A stretch of 14,464 nucleotides of DNA, from contig CAAGIP010000087.1 in the NCBI GenBank assembly GCA_900769955.1, forward strand, positions 1 to 14,464. Direction: 5' to 3'. The notes under the pieces are model-generated. The model made no database searches and was not told where the DNA came from. It saw nothing but the letters and a program-made list of their open reading frames with translations. How positions within the stretch are numbered: position 1 is the stretch's first letter; each line of letters starts with the position of its first letter. The stretch is from Spirochaetia bacterium (GTDB lineage Bacteria; Spirochaetota; Spirochaetia; Sphaerochaetales; Sphaerochaetaceae). Below, one piece after another: positions 13,790 through 14,464 of the stretch. The position numbers were made by a program, and so were the translations under genes.

Positions 13790-13808
13790 CCTCAGTAAGG
13801 GGTAAACA

Positions 13809-14464
13809 ATGGACAAACAGCTGAAACGGAACCTCTGGTTCTTCCCGCTGGGAACTGTCGGCCGCGACATGCTCTACCAGCTTTTCACCAACTACATACT
13901 GCTCTATGTGCTCTTCACAAGACAGCTCAGTGCAGCACAGCTCATGGGCATCACCGTTATTATGGTCCTATGCCGTATCTTCGATGCGGTCAACGATCCC
14001 GTGATGGGAAACATCATCGAGTGCACCAGGACACGGTGGGGAAAGTACAAGCCCTGGCTTGTAATCGGAATACTCTCAACGAGCATAGTGGTCTACCTTG
14101 CCTTCAGCGTCCGCCTTCAGGGCTGGCCCTTCGTCATCTTCTTCGGCGTGATCTACTTCCTCTACTCGATCACGTTCACGATGCAGGACATCTCCTACTG
14201 GGGCATGGTCCCGGCACTCGGCCGTGACAGTCACAGCCGTGACCAGTTCACTTCCCGAGCAACGCTCTTTGCCGGTATCGGGGCAACACTTGCCGGAATA
14301 ATCATACCCATGCTTACGACAGGTTCGATGACGGTGGGAGGAAATGCCCAGTCAGCATACAGCAACGTTGCCCTGCTCTTTTCGATCCTTGCACCCCTAT
14401 TCCTCTGCTTCACGATTTTCGGAGTGCGTGAAAACAGGGATACTCCGGTATCGACCGGTTCCAG
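13809..14464 (+). CDS. GPH-family sugar/cation symporter (MFS), 3' partial
   Basis: The frame runs off the window, showing 218 residues of a protein usually about 450 long. It opens MDKQLKRNLWFFPLGTVGRD with a membrane helix. Residues about 60-83 carry the glycoside-pentoside-hexuronide signature: DAVNDPVMGNII, then TRTRWGKYKPWL. Further membrane helices follow (VIGILSTSIVVYLAFSV, PFVIFFGVIYFLYSITF, ATLFAGIGATLAGIIIPML, VALLFSILAPLFLCFTIF) with MQDISYWGMVPAL between them. The family imports melibiose, lactose, xylosides or glucuronides with H+ or Na+; the substrate is not readable here. The start is ATG with AAGGGG six bases upstream. It is divergent from the arsR operon and may begin a sugar-use operon beyond the window. 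Confidence 0.88.
   Translation, partial: MDKQLKRNLWFFPLGTVGRDMLYQLFTNYILLYVLFTRQLSAAQLMGITVIMVLCRIFDAVNDPVMGNIIECTRTRWGKYKPWLVIGILSTSIVVYLAFSVRLQGWPFVIFFGVIYFLYSITFTMQDISYWGMVPALGRDSHSRDQFTSRATLFAGIGATLAGIIIPMLTTGSMTVGGNAQSAYSNVALLFSILAPLFLCFTIFGVRENRDTPVSTGS

Noticed and set aside
1..14464. CRISPR array, rRNA or tRNA genes
   Set aside because: No regularly spaced identical repeats were seen, and no rRNA or cloverleaf-forming tRNA sequences with a T-loop were recognised on either strand.

Overview
The window looks like a chromosome segment of a host-associated spirochaete, most likely of the Sphaerochaeta/Treponema lineage. This is inferred from two exported proteins whose signal peptides end in VFA followed by a Gly/Ser/Glu-rich start (SVFAKGSSE, SVFAQGAMES), from moderate GC content, from a PD-(D/E)XK 'transposase family' protein with a G-I-G-x-E-I-G tail, and from a GPH-type sugar transporter. 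No rRNA or tRNA gene is present to confirm it.

Layout. (1) 1-1378, plus strand: the right-hand part of a DDE-type (Mu/Tn7/TniB-like) transposon. It carries the end of an ExeA/TnsC-like AAA+ ATPase, a small unknown protein, a protein with a ribbon-helix-helix C-terminus, a hairpin, and what appears to be the right terminus with tandem 20-bp repeats ending ...GGGGGACA at 1378. (2) 1345-2430, minus: an alpha/beta hydrolase whose last ten codons are read from the transposon end, so it appears truncated by the insertion. (3) 2697-3560, plus: a PD-(D/E)XK nuclease-family protein. It is convergent with mscL (minus), with a strong hairpin between them. (4) 4191-5207, minus: an exported 'purine nucleoside permease' (NUP) family protein. 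(5) 11068 to 5351, minus: one tightly overlapping six-gene operon made of a family-5 solute-binding protein, two permeases and two ATPases of a peptide/nickel-type ABC importer, followed by a YhfI-like metallo-beta-lactamase-fold hydrolase. (6) 11188-11934, minus: a DUF2975 membrane protein with a YozG-like HTH partner. (7) 11996-12145: a hairpin-rich stretch with no gene. (8) 12146-13704, minus: an arsR-type regulator, an ArsP/YraQ-type permease and a small CxxC thioredoxin-fold protein. The consensus promoter is covered by two inverted-repeat operators, and the transcript probably starts only about 7 nt before the arsR start codon. (9) 13809 to the end, plus: a GPH-family sugar/cation symporter, cut off by the window edge.

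How the genes work together. The six-gene operon imports a small molecule (oligopeptide or similar) and couples it to a cytoplasmic metallo-hydrolase. The exported nucleosidase-like NUP protein lies downstream on the same strand with its own candidate promoter. The arsR operon is a self-regulated metalloid or organoarsenical efflux unit. The most unusual parts are the transposon module and its end fused to the hydrolase, the arsR promoter/operator arrangement, and the unexplained structured segment near 12.0-12.1 kb.
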